DNA of 64,000 nucleotides from Serratia liquefaciens. Its GTDB lineage: Bacteria > Pseudomonadota > Gammaproteobacteria > Enterobacterales > Enterobacteriaceae. Each line of letters starts with the position of its first letter. Position 1 is the first letter of the stretch. The notes under the pieces were generated by a model that saw only the letters and a program-made list of their open reading frames with translations, made no database searches and was not told the origin of the DNA. The DNA lies in contig NZ_CP088930.1 of the NCBI RefSeq assembly GCF_027594825.1, forward strand, positions 1,364,001 through 1,428,000, in the 5' to 3' direction. Below, in pieces: positions 37,989 to 47,257 of this stretch. A program made the position numbers and the translations under genes.

Positions 37989-39698
37989 GTGCACCCTTTT
38001 TTTGAAATGCTGTTAGCGGTATTCGATCGCGCAGCGCTGATGCTGATCTGCCTGTTTTTCCTCACCCGCACCCGGTTGTTCCGCCAGTTGCTGCAAAAAG
38101 AGGACCATACGCCGCTTGAACTGGGCATGGTCACCGCCATTTTCTCGCTGTTTGCGCTGTTCAGCACCTATTCAGGCGTCAACGTGGAAGGCTCGCTGGT
38201 CAACGTGCGGGTGATCGCCATCATGGCCGGCGGCATCCTGTTCGGCCCCTGGGTAGGGATAATCACGGGCATTATCGCCGGGGTGCACCGCTACCTGATT
38301 GACATCGACGGTATCACCTCGGTTCCCTGTCTGATCACCAGTATCATTGCCGGTATCAGCGCCGGCTATATCAACCTGAAGGTGAAGAAAGAGCAGCGCT
38401 GGCGCGCCGGGATCGTCGGCGGCATGCTGTGCGAATGCCTGACCATGCTGTTGATCGTGCTGTGGGCCAAGCCGACCGAGCTGGGGCTGGATATCGTCTC
38501 CAAAATTGCCCTGCCGATGATCCTCGGCACGGTGTGCATCGGCCTGATCGTGCTGCTGGTGCAGAGCGTAGAAGACGAAAAAGAAGTGATCGCCGCGCGA
38601 CAAGCCAAGCTGGCGCTGGATATTGCCCGCAAAACGCTGCCCTATTTCCGTAATATCAACAGCGAAACGCTGGCCACCATTTGCGACATCATTCGTCATG
38701 ACATTCAGGCCGATGCGGTGGCCATCACGGATACCCATCAGGTGCTGGCCTATGTCGGCGTGGGTGAAGAGGCCTACCCCATTGGGCGTGAAGGGCTGAG
38801 CCGTGTCACCCGCGAAAGCATCCGGCACGGCAAGATCATCATCAAAAATAACCTGGAAAACCCGGCCACGCCGCAGATCCACTCGCAGTTGGTGATCCCA
38901 CTGTGGGAAAAGGGAGAAGTGACCGGCGCGCTGAAAATTTACTACTGCCACGCCCACCAGATCACCAATACGCTGAAGGTGATGGCGGTCGGTCTGTCGC
39001 AGATCATCTCCACCCAAATGGAGGTCTCGCGTATTGAGCATCTGCGTCAAATGGCGGACAAGGCGGAAATGCGCGCCCTGCAGAGCAAGATTAATCCCCA
39101 TTTCCTGTTCAACGCCTTAAACGCCATTTCGTCCTCGATCCGCATCAATCCGGACACAGCCCGCCAGCTGATTATCAACCTGTCGCGCTACCTGCGTTAT
39201 AATTTGGAGCTGAACGACGAGCTGATCGACATCCGCAAGGAGCTGCACCAGATTCAGGATTACATCGCCATCGAACAGGCGCGTTTCGGCGCCAAGCTGA
39301 CGGTGATCTATGATATCGATGACGACATCTCGGTGCGTATTCCCAGCCTGCTGATCCAGCCGCTGGTCGAGAACGCCATTGTGCACGGCATTCAACCGTG
39401 CAAGGGCAAAGGGGTAGTGGTGATTGCGGTGAAAGATCAGGGCGATCGGGTCAGGATTTCGGTCAAGGATACCGGTCACGGTATCGACCCGCAGGTGATA
39501 GAACGCGTCGCCCGCAATGAGATGCCTGGGCACAATATCGGTCTGCTGAACGTGCATCATCGCGTCTCCCTGCTGTACGGCGAAGGGTTGCGAATTCGCC
39601 GTCTGGAACCCGGCACCGAGATTGCCTTTTACATCAGTAAAAACGGCGGCAAACTGCCGGTGGATAACAGCGCGCTGCCCGCCGGAGAGCCTTCATGA
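37989..39698 (+). CDS. ypdA: Pyruvate-responsive sensor histidine kinase YpdA (PyrS)
   Basis: YpdA is a LytS-type sensor that responds to extracellular pyruvate and phosphorylates YpdB. Domains in order: a 5TMR-LYT membrane region (residues about 5-190), a GAF domain (about 220-350), a His_kinase domain with the phospho-acceptor in [17 protein letters not shown], and an HATPase with the N-box [17 protein letters not shown]. Length is 569 residues. The start is GTG 37989, as E. coli ypdA aligns (MH.. N-terminus). Its end overlaps ypdB by four bases. Confidence 0.95.
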   Translation: MHPFFEMLLAVFDRAALMLICLFFLTRTRLFRQLLQKEDHTPLELGMVTAIFSLFALFSTYSGVNVEGSLVNVRVIAIMAGGILFGPWVGIITGIIAGVHRYLIDIDGITSVPCLITSIIAGISAGYINLKVKKEQRWRAGIVGGMLCECLTMLLIVLWAKPTELGLDIVSKIALPMILGTVCIGLIVLLVQSVEDEKEVIAARQAKLALDIARKTLPYFRNINSETLATICDIIRHDIQADAVAITDTHQVLAYVGVGEEAYPIGREGLSRVTRESIRHGKIIIKNNLENPATPQIHSQLVIPLWEKGEVTGALKIYYCHAHQITNTLKVMAVGLSQIISTQMEVSRIEHLRQMADKAEMRALQSKINPHFLFNALNAISSSIRINPDTARQLIINLSRYLRYNLELNDELIDIRKELHQIQDYIAIEQARFGAKLTVIYDIDDDISVRIPSLLIQPLVENAIVHGIQPCKGKGVVVIAVKDQGDRVRISVKDTGHGIDPQVIERVARNEMPGHNIGLLNVHHRVSLLYGEGLRIRRLEPGTEIAFYISKNGGKLPVDNSALPAGEPS

Positions 39699-40429
39699 AA
39701 GCCATTATTGTCGAAGACGAGTTTCTCGCTCAGGAGGAGCTCAGCTATCTGATCAAGAAACACAGCAATATCGTCATCGAAGCCACTTTCGATGACGGGC
39801 TGGACGTGCTGAAATACCTGCAAAACCATCAGGTCGATGCCATTTTCCTCGACATCAATATTCCGTCGCTGGACGGCGTACTGCTGGCGCAAAACATCAG
39901 CAAATTTGCGCACCGGCCTTCGATAGTGTTTATCACCGCCTATAAAGAACATGCGGTGGAAGCGTTCGAAATCGAAGCGTTTGACTACATCCTCAAGCCT
40001 TATCACGAAGCGCGCATCGTCACCATGCTGCAAAAGCTGGAGGCGCTGCATAGCCGCCCGGCCCCCCTGCCGGAACAGGCCAGCGCGCCGAACCGCAGCA
40101 GCCACAGCATTAACCTGATCAAAGACGAACGGATTATCGTTACCGACATCAACGACATTTACTATGCCGCCGCCGATGAGAAAGTGACGCGGGTTTACAC
40201 CCGACGCGAAGAGTTTGTGATGCCGATGAACATCACCGAATTTTACGGCCGCCTACCCGAGGAACATTTCTTCCGCTGCCACCGTTCCTACTGCGTCAAC
40301 CTGTCAAAAATTCGCGAGATCGTCCCCTGGTTCAACAACACCTATATTCTGCGGCTGAGCGACCTCGATTTTGAAGTGCCGGTCAGCCGCAGCAAGGTTA
40401 AAGAGTTTCGCCAGCTGATGCGCCTTTAA
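39695..40429 (+). CDS. ypdB: LytTR response regulator YpdB (PyrR)
   Basis: YpdB activates the transporter gene yhjX in E. coli. The receiver domain has the phosphorylated Asp53 in [13 protein letters not shown], acidic pocket EDE at 7-9 and conserved Lys in FDYILKPY. The C-terminal LytTR DNA-binding domain (about residues 135-240) includes [15 protein letters not shown] and [20 protein letters not shown]. Length is 244 residues. Its likely target lies only 0.7 kb downstream here, with a matching direct repeat. Confidence 0.95.
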   Translation: MKAIIVEDEFLAQEELSYLIKKHSNIVIEATFDDGLDVLKYLQNHQVDAIFLDINIPSLDGVLLAQNISKFAHRPSIVFITAYKEHAVEAFEIEAFDYILKPYHEARIVTMLQKLEALHSRPAPLPEQASAPNRSSHSINLIKDERIIVTDINDIYYAAADEKVTRVYTRREEFVMPMNITEFYGRLPEEHFFRCHRSYCVNLSKIREIVPWFNNTYILRLSDLDFEVPVSRSKVKEFRQLMRL

Positions 40430-40439
40430 TCGTCAGAGG

Positions 40440-40772
40440 CTACCAGCGCGGGCCCGGCCCGTAGTAATAGCCTGGCGGCGGCGGAGGTGGCATGCGGTAA
40501 TGCGGGCGATCGCGCCATTCACGCCGTGGCGGACCGTAATAGATCACCCGTGGTGGCGGGCCATAGTAATAACCGCGTGGACGCTCATAGCCCCGGTGTT
40601 CAGCCCACCAGCGCGGATCGCGCCAACGGCCGCCGTCCCAATAGTGACCGCGATTATCGCGATCGCCGATATGCAACGAAAGCCCCGGCACATTCACACC
40701 GATGGACACGTCCGCATGGCTCACTAACGGCAGCGATAGCAGTGCGGCCAGTAACAACAGTATTTTTTTCAT
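40440..40772 (-). CDS. DUF2502 (YpeC-like) periplasmic protein
   Basis: A 110-residue exported protein. The first 20 residues form a Sec signal peptide (LLAALLSLPLVSHA). The mature N-terminus carries the DUF2502 signature LSLHIGDRDNRGHYWDGGRWRDPRWW. The rest is a low-complexity, Pro/Tyr/Arg-rich tail (GYYYGPPPRVIYYGPP). Function is unknown. It is a paralogue of ypeC at 50.4 kb, sharing the IGDRDNRGxYWDG core but not the tail. It is convergent with ypdB, with only 10 bp between stops. Confidence 0.85.
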   Translation of the reverse strand: MKKILLLLAALLSLPLVSHADVSIGVNVPGLSLHIGDRDNRGHYWDGGRWRDPRWWAEHRGYERPRGYYYGPPPRVIYYGPPRREWRDRPHYRMPPPPPPGYYYGPGPRW

Positions 40773-40933
40773 CTTAACGACTCCTGCAGAGCGGAACCCG
40801 TCCGTTCACCGCTAACATAGGCCTGTGCCAGCCGCCGCTCTATAGGAACAGTGCCCATTTACGCCTTTCGCACATATCCTTCACAATTCACCCACAATCT
40901 TGCACCGATGATTTACAATAAATCGCTGATATT

Positions 40934-41020
40934 CTTGATGTAGATCACGTGGCATCAGCTGCATTTCATCCCCTTTTACCCCCTAAAACGGCAACTCATG
41001 CGCTTGCTGATGCATTTCAT
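40934..41020 (+). promoter_or_regulatory. yhjX control region: CRP-like site and YpdB-type direct repeat
   Basis: CTTGATGTAGATCACG (40934-40949) matches the CRP palindrome at 12 of 16 positions. GGCAACTCAT (40990-40999) and TGCATTTCAT (41011-41020) are separated by exactly 11 bp, the arrangement of the E. coli YpdB operator (GGCATTTCAT-N11-GGCATTTCAC). An extra GCATTTCAT is at 40961-40969. A TATAAT lies at 41075 without a good -35, as expected for an activated promoter. The rest of the 397-bp gap 40773-41169 shows no gene. Confidence 0.7.
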
Positions 41021-41169
41021 TCCTTCCCCTGTGCAACTCATTCCCGATCCGCCGCCGAGTGGTAGTACCAGCCTTATAATAAGCCCATACCGCGGGGCTA
41101 CAGACGCTACCGCAAATTCTCGCCAACGGCTGACCGCCCGGCAATACACACACAGGAAGGAGACCGGCC

Positions 41170-42396
41170 ATGAACACCAAACCGGTAAATCGCAGCTTAA
41201 TCGTTCTGGGCACCATCATCTGCCAGATGGGTCTCGGCACTATCTATACCTGGAGCCTGTTCAACCAGCCGCTGGTCGACAAGTTCCACTGGGGCCTCGG
41301 TGACGTCGCCACCACCTTCTCCATCACCAGCTTCTTCCTGGCCTTCGCCACCCTGTTTGCCGGCAAACTGCAAGAGCGCTTCGGCATCCGTAATCTGACG
41401 CTGTTCTCCGGTATCCTGGTAGGTCTGGGACTGATTGCCAGCGCCTACGTCAGCTCGCTGGACATGATTTACCTGCTGGCCGGCGTAGTGGTCGGTTTCG
41501 CGGTAGGTATCGCCTATATCTCTACCCTGTCCAACCTGATCAAATGGTTCCCGGCCAACAAAGGCTTGATCTCTGGTATCTCGGTCGGGGCTTTCGGTAG
41601 CGGCAGCCTGTTGTTCAAATACGTCAACGCCGCGCTGATTGCCGACGTCGGCGTCTCCAGCGCCTTCTTCTACTGGGGTGCCATTGTCATGGCGCTGATT
41701 GTTCTGGGCTCCCTGCTGCTGAAAGAACCCGTGCTGGCAAGCCAATCTGCACAACATAGTGCCGGCAACCTGGGCAACGACTTCAGCGTGCGCCAGATGC
41801 TGGCCACCAAAGAAGCTTACCTGCTGTTCATGATTTTCTTCGCTGCCTGCATGAGCGGTCTGTACCTGATTGGTATCGTGAAAGACATGGGCGTACAGCT
41901 GGCCGGGATGGATTTGGCTACCGCCGCCAATACCGTGTCCGCCGTCGCTATCTTCAACACCGCAGGCCGTATCATCCTGGGGACGCTGTCTGACAAAGTG
42001 GGCCGTATGCGCGTCATCAGCTTCACCATGCTGGTTACCGTGCTGGCGATTGTGGCTCTGAGCTTCCTCACGCTGAACCACACCCTGTTCTTTATCTGCG
42101 TCGGCGCAGTCGCCTTCTGCTTCGGTGGCAACATCACCGTGTTCCCAGCGATTGTCGGTGACTTCTTCGGCCTGAAAAACCACAGCAAAAACTACGGCAT
42201 CATCTATCAGGGCTTCGGTTTGGGCGCGCTGGCGGGGTCATTTGTCGCCAAATACTTCGGCGGCTTCCACGCGACCTTTATGGTGATTGGCGTGCTGTCC
42301 ATCGCTTCCCTGATTATCACCTTGTTCATCAAGGCGCCGAAAGCGGTGGCGCAGGAAGAAGAAACATTCGAGCCGGCGCATCTGGCTAAAGCCTGA
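41170..42396 (+). CDS. yhjX: MFS transporter YhjX (pyruvate-induced)
   Basis: A 12-helix major facilitator of the oxalate/formate antiporter-like group, 408 residues (E. coli YhjX 402). Family traits: GTIICQMGLGTIYTWSLFNQPL at the N-terminus, AGKLQERFGIR between helices 2 and 3, and GNITVFPAIVGDFFG. In E. coli YhjX is the target of YpdAB and handles pyruvate or a related carboxylate. In E. coli it is far from ypdAB; here it is adjacent. AGGAAGGAG precedes the ATG. It shares a strong terminator with convergent glk. Confidence 0.92.
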   Translation: MNTKPVNRSLIVLGTIICQMGLGTIYTWSLFNQPLVDKFHWGLGDVATTFSITSFFLAFATLFAGKLQERFGIRNLTLFSGILVGLGLIASAYVSSLDMIYLLAGVVVGFAVGIAYISTLSNLIKWFPANKGLISGISVGAFGSGSLLFKYVNAALIADVGVSSAFFYWGAIVMALIVLGSLLLKEPVLASQSAQHSAGNLGNDFSVRQMLATKEAYLLFMIFFAACMSGLYLIGIVKDMGVQLAGMDLATAANTVSAVAIFNTAGRIILGTLSDKVGRMRVISFTMLVTVLAIVALSFLTLNHTLFFICVGAVAFCFGGNITVFPAIVGDFFGLKNHSKNYGIIYQGFGLGALAGSFVAKYFGGFHATFMVIGVLSIASLIITLFIKAPKAVAQEEETFEPAHLAKA

Positions 42397-42409
42397 TAGC
42401 CCAGGCGGC

Positions 42410-42446
42410 AAAAAGGGGCGCAACCCGCTGGGTTGCGCCCCTTTTT
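42410..42446. terminator. Bidirectional terminator yhjX/glk
   Basis: A perfect 17-bp stem with a GCT loop (42427-42429), A-run on the left and T-run on the right, serving both convergent genes. Confidence 0.95.
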
Positions 42447-42463
42447 TTTATCGCTGCCTCAGG

Positions 42464-43426
42464 TTACAGATGCATCCCCAGCGTTTGGCGCAGGTGAGCA
42501 CCGGCCCCCAGCAGGCCCGGCTGCCCATGGGTGATCATGAATACCGGGATCTCGCGTACGTAATCTTTGAAACGCCCTTTATCCTCGAACGCCGCACGGA
42601 AACCGGAAGCTTTAAAGAATTCCATAAAGCGCGGCACAATCCCCCCGGCGATGTAAACGCCGCCAAAGGTGCCCAGGTTCAACGCCAGATTGCCGCCGAA
42701 ACGGCCCAGAATGACGCAGAACAACGACAGGGCACGGCGGCAATCGATGCAGATGTCGGCCAACGCGCGTTCGGTAATGTCCTTCGGCTCCAGCTTTTCC
42801 GGCAGGCGGTTATCCGACTTGACGATTGCGCGGTAAAGATTGACCAGGCCCGGACCGGACAGGACGCGTTCGGCGGAGACATGACCCACTTCGGCGCGCA
42901 ACACCTCCAGAATGATGTCCTCTTCTTCGCTGTTCGGCGCGAAGTCCACATGGCCGCCCTCTCCCGGCAGGCTTACCCAGCGGCGGTTAACGTGCACCAG
43001 ATGCGCCACCCCCAGACCGGTTCCGGCACCGTATACCGCAATAGGTTTGTCTTTTTGCGCGTTGCCGCCGCCGAACTGCAATACGTCGTCTTGCGACAGC
43101 ATCGGGATCGCCATCGACACGGCGGTGAAATCGTTAATCACTTCCAGATGGCTCAGCCCCAGATTGGCCTTCATCTCTTTAATCGAAAACGCCCAGGTGT
43201 GATTGGTCATGGCAACCCAGTCTTCGGTGACCGGGCAGGCAATCGCGATACAGGCGTCCTGCACCTGAATATCATGCTCCTGCAAATATTGGCGGATCAC
43301 CGCCTCCAGACTGTCAAACTCCAGGCCGGAATAGGTTTTAGCCTGGGTAATTTCACCCGTCGCCACAGTGCACAACGCCAGGCGGGCATTGGTGCCGCCT
43401 ACATCACCTACGAGGGCATAGGTCAT
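42464..43426 (-). CDS. glk: Glucokinase
   Basis: Glk phosphorylates free cytosolic glucose with ATP to glucose-6-phosphate. The ROK/hexokinase phosphate-1 motif [13 protein letters not shown] is at residues 8-20 and the adenosine-side motif is [12 protein letters not shown]. Catalytic Asp is in [11 protein letters not shown]. The start at ATG 43426, after GGAGAAG, gives 320 residues (E. coli 321); the open frame continues 32 codons upstream without conservation. It is divergent from yfeO, as in E. coli. Confidence 0.97.
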   Translation of the reverse strand: MTYALVGDVGGTNARLALCTVATGEITQAKTYSGLEFDSLEAVIRQYLQEHDIQVQDACIAIACPVTEDWVAMTNHTWAFSIKEMKANLGLSHLEVINDFTAVSMAIPMLSQDDVLQFGGGNAQKDKPIAVYGAGTGLGVAHLVHVNRRWVSLPGEGGHVDFAPNSEEEDIILEVLRAEVGHVSAERVLSGPGLVNLYRAIVKSDNRLPEKLEPKDITERALADICIDCRRALSLFCVILGRFGGNLALNLGTFGGVYIAGGIVPRFMEFFKASGFRAAFEDKGRFKDYVREIPVFMITHGQPGLLGAGAHLRQTLGMHL

Positions 43427-43540
43427 CAGTATCTTCTCCGCAAAATGAATAATAGAAAGCTGCTCACACTGTAAAATCCCGCCGCAAAAACAACAATCAC
43501 CATCCTCCGCGCGGCCGTCCATTAGCGATCCAGATCACAA

Positions 43541-43553
43541 AAAACGTTTCAGC
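43541..43553 (-). promoter_or_regulatory. Cra-like operator upstream of glk
   Basis: Minus-strand GCTGAAACGTTTT resembles the Cra (FruR) site TGAAACGTTTCA. Cra represses glk in E. coli. A CRP half-site GATCACA adjoins it. The 345-bp glk-yfeO gap shows nothing else that I can name. Confidence 0.55.
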
Positions 43554-43771
43554 CCGATCCGTTCAGGGCGATTTGAAACAAATTGCGGCAAAAAACGTGG
43601 CGCAATGGCTGTTAACCGTCATAACTGAAAGGCACTATTACTCCGCACTGAACCTGGCCCGGCCGGAAATTTCTTTGCGTGCCCTCTTGCCGATTGTCTG
43701 GCAAGCTGGCGCGACAACCCAATCACCCATTCGCCCTGCCAGCCAGGGGGCAATTGACAAGGGATCCCCGC

Positions 43772-45025
43772 ATGTTGCACCCGCGCGCCAATGCCATGTT
43801 GGCCTTCGCTCTGCCTGCTCTCGTTATCGGTTCTGCCTCAAGCCTGGTGCTCATTCTGGTGATGAAGTTCGCCGAGGCGCTGCAACGGCTGCTTTGGAAC
43901 AAGGTTCCCGCGGCGTTGAATATCGATACGCATTCCCCCTGGTGGTTAATCGGCATGTTGACACTGACCGGCGTCGCCGTCGGGCTGATTATCCGCTACC
44001 TGCCTGGCCACGCAGGGCCGGATCCGGCGACCGAGTCGTTGATCGGCATGCCGCTGCCACTTTCTGCCGTCCCCGGACTGGGGCTGGCGTTGATTATTGG
44101 CCTGGCGGGCGGCGTCAGTCTGGGACCGGAAAATCCGATCACCGCCATCAATATTGCGCTGGTGGTGGCGGCGGGTTCGCGTTTGCTGCCGAAGGTGCCG
44201 CGCATGGACTGGATTATTCTCGCGGCGGCCGGCACCATCGGCGCGCTGTTTGGCACCCCAGTCGCCGCGGCGCTGATCTTTTCGCAAACCCTGGCGGGCA
44301 ATAATGACGTTCCCTTGTGGGACAGGCTATTTGCCCCGTTGATGGCGGCAGCGGCGGGGGCGGTCACCACCCAGCTATTTTTCACCCCGAATTTCTCACT
44401 GCAAATTGATGCCTATGCCGCAACCCGGCTGGCAGATATTTTCAGCGGCTCGATCGTCGCCCTGATCGCCATCGCGCTGGGCATGGTAGCCGTGTGGAGC
44501 TTTCCGCACGTCCATCGCCTGTTCCACTCGATGAAAAATCCGGTGCTGATGCTGGGCTTAGGCGGCTTCGCGCTCGGCCTACTGGCGCTGATCGGCGGCG
44601 AAATCACGCTGTTTAAAGGGCTGGATGAAATGAAGCAGCTGGCAATCGGAGAAAATTTCTCTGTCACGGAGCTGATGCTGATTACGCTGACTAAACTGGC
44701 GGCGCTGGTGATCGCGGCCGCCAGCGGCTTTCGCGGCGGTCGCATCTTCCCGGCGGTGTTTGTCGGCGTAGCCTTGGGGCTGATGCTGCATCAGCACGTT
44801 CCGGCCGTGCCGGCGGCCATTACCGTTTCCTGCGCCATTATGGGGTTGGTGCTGGTGGTCACGCGTGACGGCTGGCTCAGCCTGTTTATGGCCGTTGCGG
44901 TGGTACCGGAGCTGCACCTGCTGCCGGTGCTGTGCATCGTGATGCTGCCCGCCTGGCTGGTGCTGGCGGGCAAACCGCTGATGCTGGTGGGCAAGGGCAA
45001 ACAGCTCCCCCCGCGCGAAGATTAA
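43772..45025 (+). CDS. yfeO: Putative ion channel/transporter YfeO (CLC family)
   Basis: A CLC-type chloride channel or antiporter homologue, 417 residues from ATG 43772, which aligns with the E. coli YfeO start (MLHPRA). About ten membrane helices are visible. CLC-like selectivity segments are [11 protein letters not shown] (the GxExP region, with E replaced in the usual GREGP position as in YfeO) and [17 protein letters not shown]. Ion and role are unknown. Its stop overlaps the ygeA stop by four bases (convergent). Confidence 0.93.
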   Translation: MLHPRANAMLAFALPALVIGSASSLVLILVMKFAEALQRLLWNKVPAALNIDTHSPWWLIGMLTLTGVAVGLIIRYLPGHAGPDPATESLIGMPLPLSAVPGLGLALIIGLAGGVSLGPENPITAINIALVVAAGSRLLPKVPRMDWIILAAAGTIGALFGTPVAAALIFSQTLAGNNDVPLWDRLFAPLMAAAAGAVTTQLFFTPNFSLQIDAYAATRLADIFSGSIVALIAIALGMVAVWSFPHVHRLFHSMKNPVLMLGLGGFALGLLALIGGEITLFKGLDEMKQLAIGENFSVTELMLITLTKLAALVIAAASGFRGGRIFPAVFVGVALGLMLHQHVPAVPAAITVSCAIMGLVLVVTRDGWLSLFMAVAVVPELHLLPVLCIVMLPAWLVLAGKPLMLVGKGKQLPPRED

Positions 45026-45717
45026 GCCAGCGCGAATTCCGCTGCGGCGCGCGCATGGATTTCGGTGGTGTCGAATACCGGCACTGACGCATCTTGCGCG
45101 CTGACCAGCAGGCCAATTTCGGTACAGCCGAAAATAATGCCCTGAGCCCCCTGCTGCTCCAGATCACCGATAATGCGGCGATATTCGTCGCGCGACGCAT
45201 CGCGGATTTTACCCAGGCACAGTTCTTCATAAATAATGCGGTGCACAATGTCACGATCGGCGGCTACCGGAGTGACCACCTCGATACCGTGCTTTTCCTG
45301 CAGTCGCCCACGGTAGAACTCTTGCTCCATGGTAAAGCGCGTACCGAGCAGCCCAACGCGACGAATATTCTGTTGGCGCACCTGCAGCGCGGTAGCGTCA
45401 GCGATGTGGATCAGCGGTAAACCGCTGGCCTGTTCGACCGCATCCGCCACCTTGTGCATGGTGTTGGTGCAAATGACGATGGCCTGCGCACCGGCGGCCC
45501 GTAACGAGGTCGCCGCGTCGGCCAACAAGCGCCCTGCGCCGTCCCAGTCGCCCTGATGCTGCAGGCGTTCCACCTCGTGAAAGTCGACGCTGTAGAGCAC
45601 GATTTTAGCCGAATGCAGACCGCCCAGCCGTTGCTTAACCTGTTCATTGATCGTGCGGTAATAAGGAATGGTCGATTCCCAGCTCATGCCGCCCAGCAGC
45701 CCCAACACTTTCATCAT
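45022..45717 (-). CDS. ygeA: Broad-specificity amino acid racemase YgeA
   Basis: A PLP-independent aspartate/glutamate racemase-family enzyme, 231 residues (E. coli YgeA 230). YgeA racemises several amino acids, including homoserine and threonine-type substrates. The two catalytic cysteines are in [12 protein letters not shown] and [11 protein letters not shown]. The N-terminal [12 protein letters not shown] is the family mark. Two adjacent ATGs are possible; the second (45714) aligns with E. coli. It is monocistronic; in E. coli the gene is at a different locus. Confidence 0.92.
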   Translation of the reverse strand: MMKVLGLLGGMSWESTIPYYRTINEQVKQRLGGLHSAKIVLYSVDFHEVERLQHQGDWDGAGRLLADAATSLRAAGAQAIVICTNTMHKVADAVEQASGLPLIHIADATALQVRQQNIRRVGLLGTRFTMEQEFYRGRLQEKHGIEVVTPVAADRDIVHRIIYEELCLGKIRDASRDEYRRIIGDLEQQGAQGIIFGCTEIGLLVSAQDASVPVFDTTEIHARAAAEFALA

Positions 45718-45781
45718 TGCTCCTCGTTTTCATCGCCGTAATTCTTCGACATTACCTGAGAATCACGGCGAAGACGACGGC

Positions 45782-46234
45782 TTATTTAGCACCTGAACTC
45801 ACCGGCTGGCGCGCTTCGAACCAGCGCTGGCGCAGCGTGTCGTACACCCAGTTATAGAGCATGGTGTACGGCAGGAAGAACAGGAAGAAACCAATCTCCA
45901 GCATAAAGGCCTGAACGAAAGAAATGCTCAGCATCCAGGCGGCAATCGGTACGCCGATCAGCACAAAACCTGCCTCAAAGCCCAGCGCGTGAAACACCCG
46001 CACTTTAAGGTTACGCGCCACACGGCTCACCGGCCACAGGCGGTCAAATACCGTGTTATAAATCATGTTCCAAACCATGGCGACGGTGGATAACATCACC
46101 GCCAACGCACCAATCTGCACCATCGAACGGTTGAGCAGCCAGGCGCCCAGCGGGGCGCAAATCATCACGGCGATAGCCTCAAAACCAACGGCGTGGACGA
46201 TACGTTCAATGAAAGACTTGTTTTGCAGTTGCAT
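45782..46234 (-). CDS. PACE-family multidrug/biocide efflux transporter
   Basis: A 150-residue, four-helix inner-membrane protein made of two bacterial transmembrane pair (BTP) repeats. Each begins with the PACE signature: RIVHAVGFEAIAV near residue 11 and RVFHALGFEAGFV near residue 80. The pore-lining WNMIYNTVFD and YNWVYDTLRQRW follow helices 2 and 4. PACE proteins such as AceI export chlorhexidine and short diamines by proton antiport. The gene is divergent from a LysR regulator, the arrangement of aceI/aceR. Confidence 0.9.
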   Translation of the reverse strand: MQLQNKSFIERIVHAVGFEAIAVMICAPLGAWLLNRSMVQIGALAVMLSTVAMVWNMIYNTVFDRLWPVSRVARNLKVRVFHALGFEAGFVLIGVPIAAWMLSISFVQAFMLEIGFFLFFLPYTMLYNWVYDTLRQRWFEARQPVSSGAK

Positions 46235-46351
46235 ACATCACCTGTTTTTTACCTTATAAATTTGTAGGGGCGCTGCAAGCCGCGCCCGCGTTACCAGGAG
46301 CAAATTTATTCGCCCCCTTCGAAAACCAGGTGATTATCATCGAGTTTTTGG

Positions 46352-46386
46352 GTAGATTAAAGATAGGTTCCATCTACAAAGTAGAT
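46352..46386. promoter_or_regulatory. LysR-type operator between PACE gene and its regulator
   Basis: GTAGAT (46352-46357) and ATCTAC (46372-46377) form an inverted repeat with a 14-bp gap, and a third half-site GTAGAT lies at 46381-46386 just before the regulator ATG. Confidence 0.6.
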
Positions 46387-46391
46387 ACATC

Positions 46392-47252
46392 ATGCGCTAC
46401 TCCCCCGAAGCTTTGCTGGCCTTCGTTGAAGCCGCCGCCCTGGGTTCTTTTTCTGCCGCGGCGCGTAAGCTGCGCAAAAGCCAGTCAACCATCAGCACCG
46501 CCATCGCCAATCTGGAAGCCGACCTCGGCTTAACCCTGTTCGATCGCCAGGCCCGCCAGCCGGTGTTGACCGCTGCCGGCCACAAAGTGTTGGGCCATGT
46601 GCAGGCGATCCTTGCGGCCAGCGAACGGCTGGATGCCCTGAGCATTCGGCTGGCGGACAATATAGAGCCGCGCTTAAGCATAGTGTTCTCCGATACCTAT
46701 CAGCCGAAACACCATGACCGGCTGATGCACCTGTTCGAACAGCGCTATCAGGATATCGAGCTGGAATGGATGATCGCCGAAGACGGCGACGTACTGGACC
46801 TGTTGCAAAGCGGCCGCGCGCATCTCGGTATGGTTGAGGTCCAGGCCAGCTATCCCCCGGACATCGGCGTTGCACGGCTACCGGAACAAACGGAAATGGG
46901 ACTGTTCGTCGCACATACGCACCCGTTGGCGCAAGCCGCCTCGCCAACGCCGGAACAACTGTCCAGCACGCGGCAACTTATCCTGAACACTTACACCGGT
47001 GCCGAAACCGCCCGCTCTGGTGGCCTGGTGTGGTCAGCCCCCAGCTATCTGCTGTTGCTGGAAATGGCGGAACAAGGGTTTGGCTGGGCGGTACTGCCCC
47101 GCTGGCTGGTGCAGCAATACGGTCACAACAGGCTCACTGAACTGCGCCCGCGCGGCTGGCCCAAGCTGATATCGGTGGATGCGGTTTGGTCCAAGTTGAC
47201 CCCGCCGGGACCGGCGGGGTACTGGATGCTGGAGCGGCTTTTGGAAAGCTGA
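46392..47252 (+). CDS. LysR-family transcriptional regulator (likely of the PACE gene)
   Basis: A 286-residue LysR regulator. The DNA-binding helix-turn-helix is AAARKLRKSQSTISTAIANLEADLGL (read as KLRKSQSTISTAIANLE). The effector domain begins near residue 90 with PRLSIVFSDTYQP. It begins 157 bp from the divergent PACE gene, with repeated GTAGAT half-sites between, so it probably controls that gene and itself. Only 5 bp separate its stop from the convergent decarboxylase gene. Confidence 0.9.
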   Translation: MRYSPEALLAFVEAAALGSFSAAARKLRKSQSTISTAIANLEADLGLTLFDRQARQPVLTAAGHKVLGHVQAILAASERLDALSIRLADNIEPRLSIVFSDTYQPKHHDRLMHLFEQRYQDIELEWMIAEDGDVLDLLQSGRAHLGMVEVQASYPPDIGVARLPEQTEMGLFVAHTHPLAQAASPTPEQLSSTRQLILNTYTGAETARSGGLVWSAPSYLLLLEMAEQGFGWAVLPRWLVQQYGHNRLTELRPRGWPKLISVDAVWSKLTPPGPAGYWMLERLLES

Positions 47253-47257
47253 CAGGA

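Noticed and set aside
43573..44304. Plus-strand frame of 243 codons overlapping yfeO
   Set aside because: Out of frame with the conserved CLC protein and rich in Arg/Pro/Gly, typical of GC-rich shadow frames.
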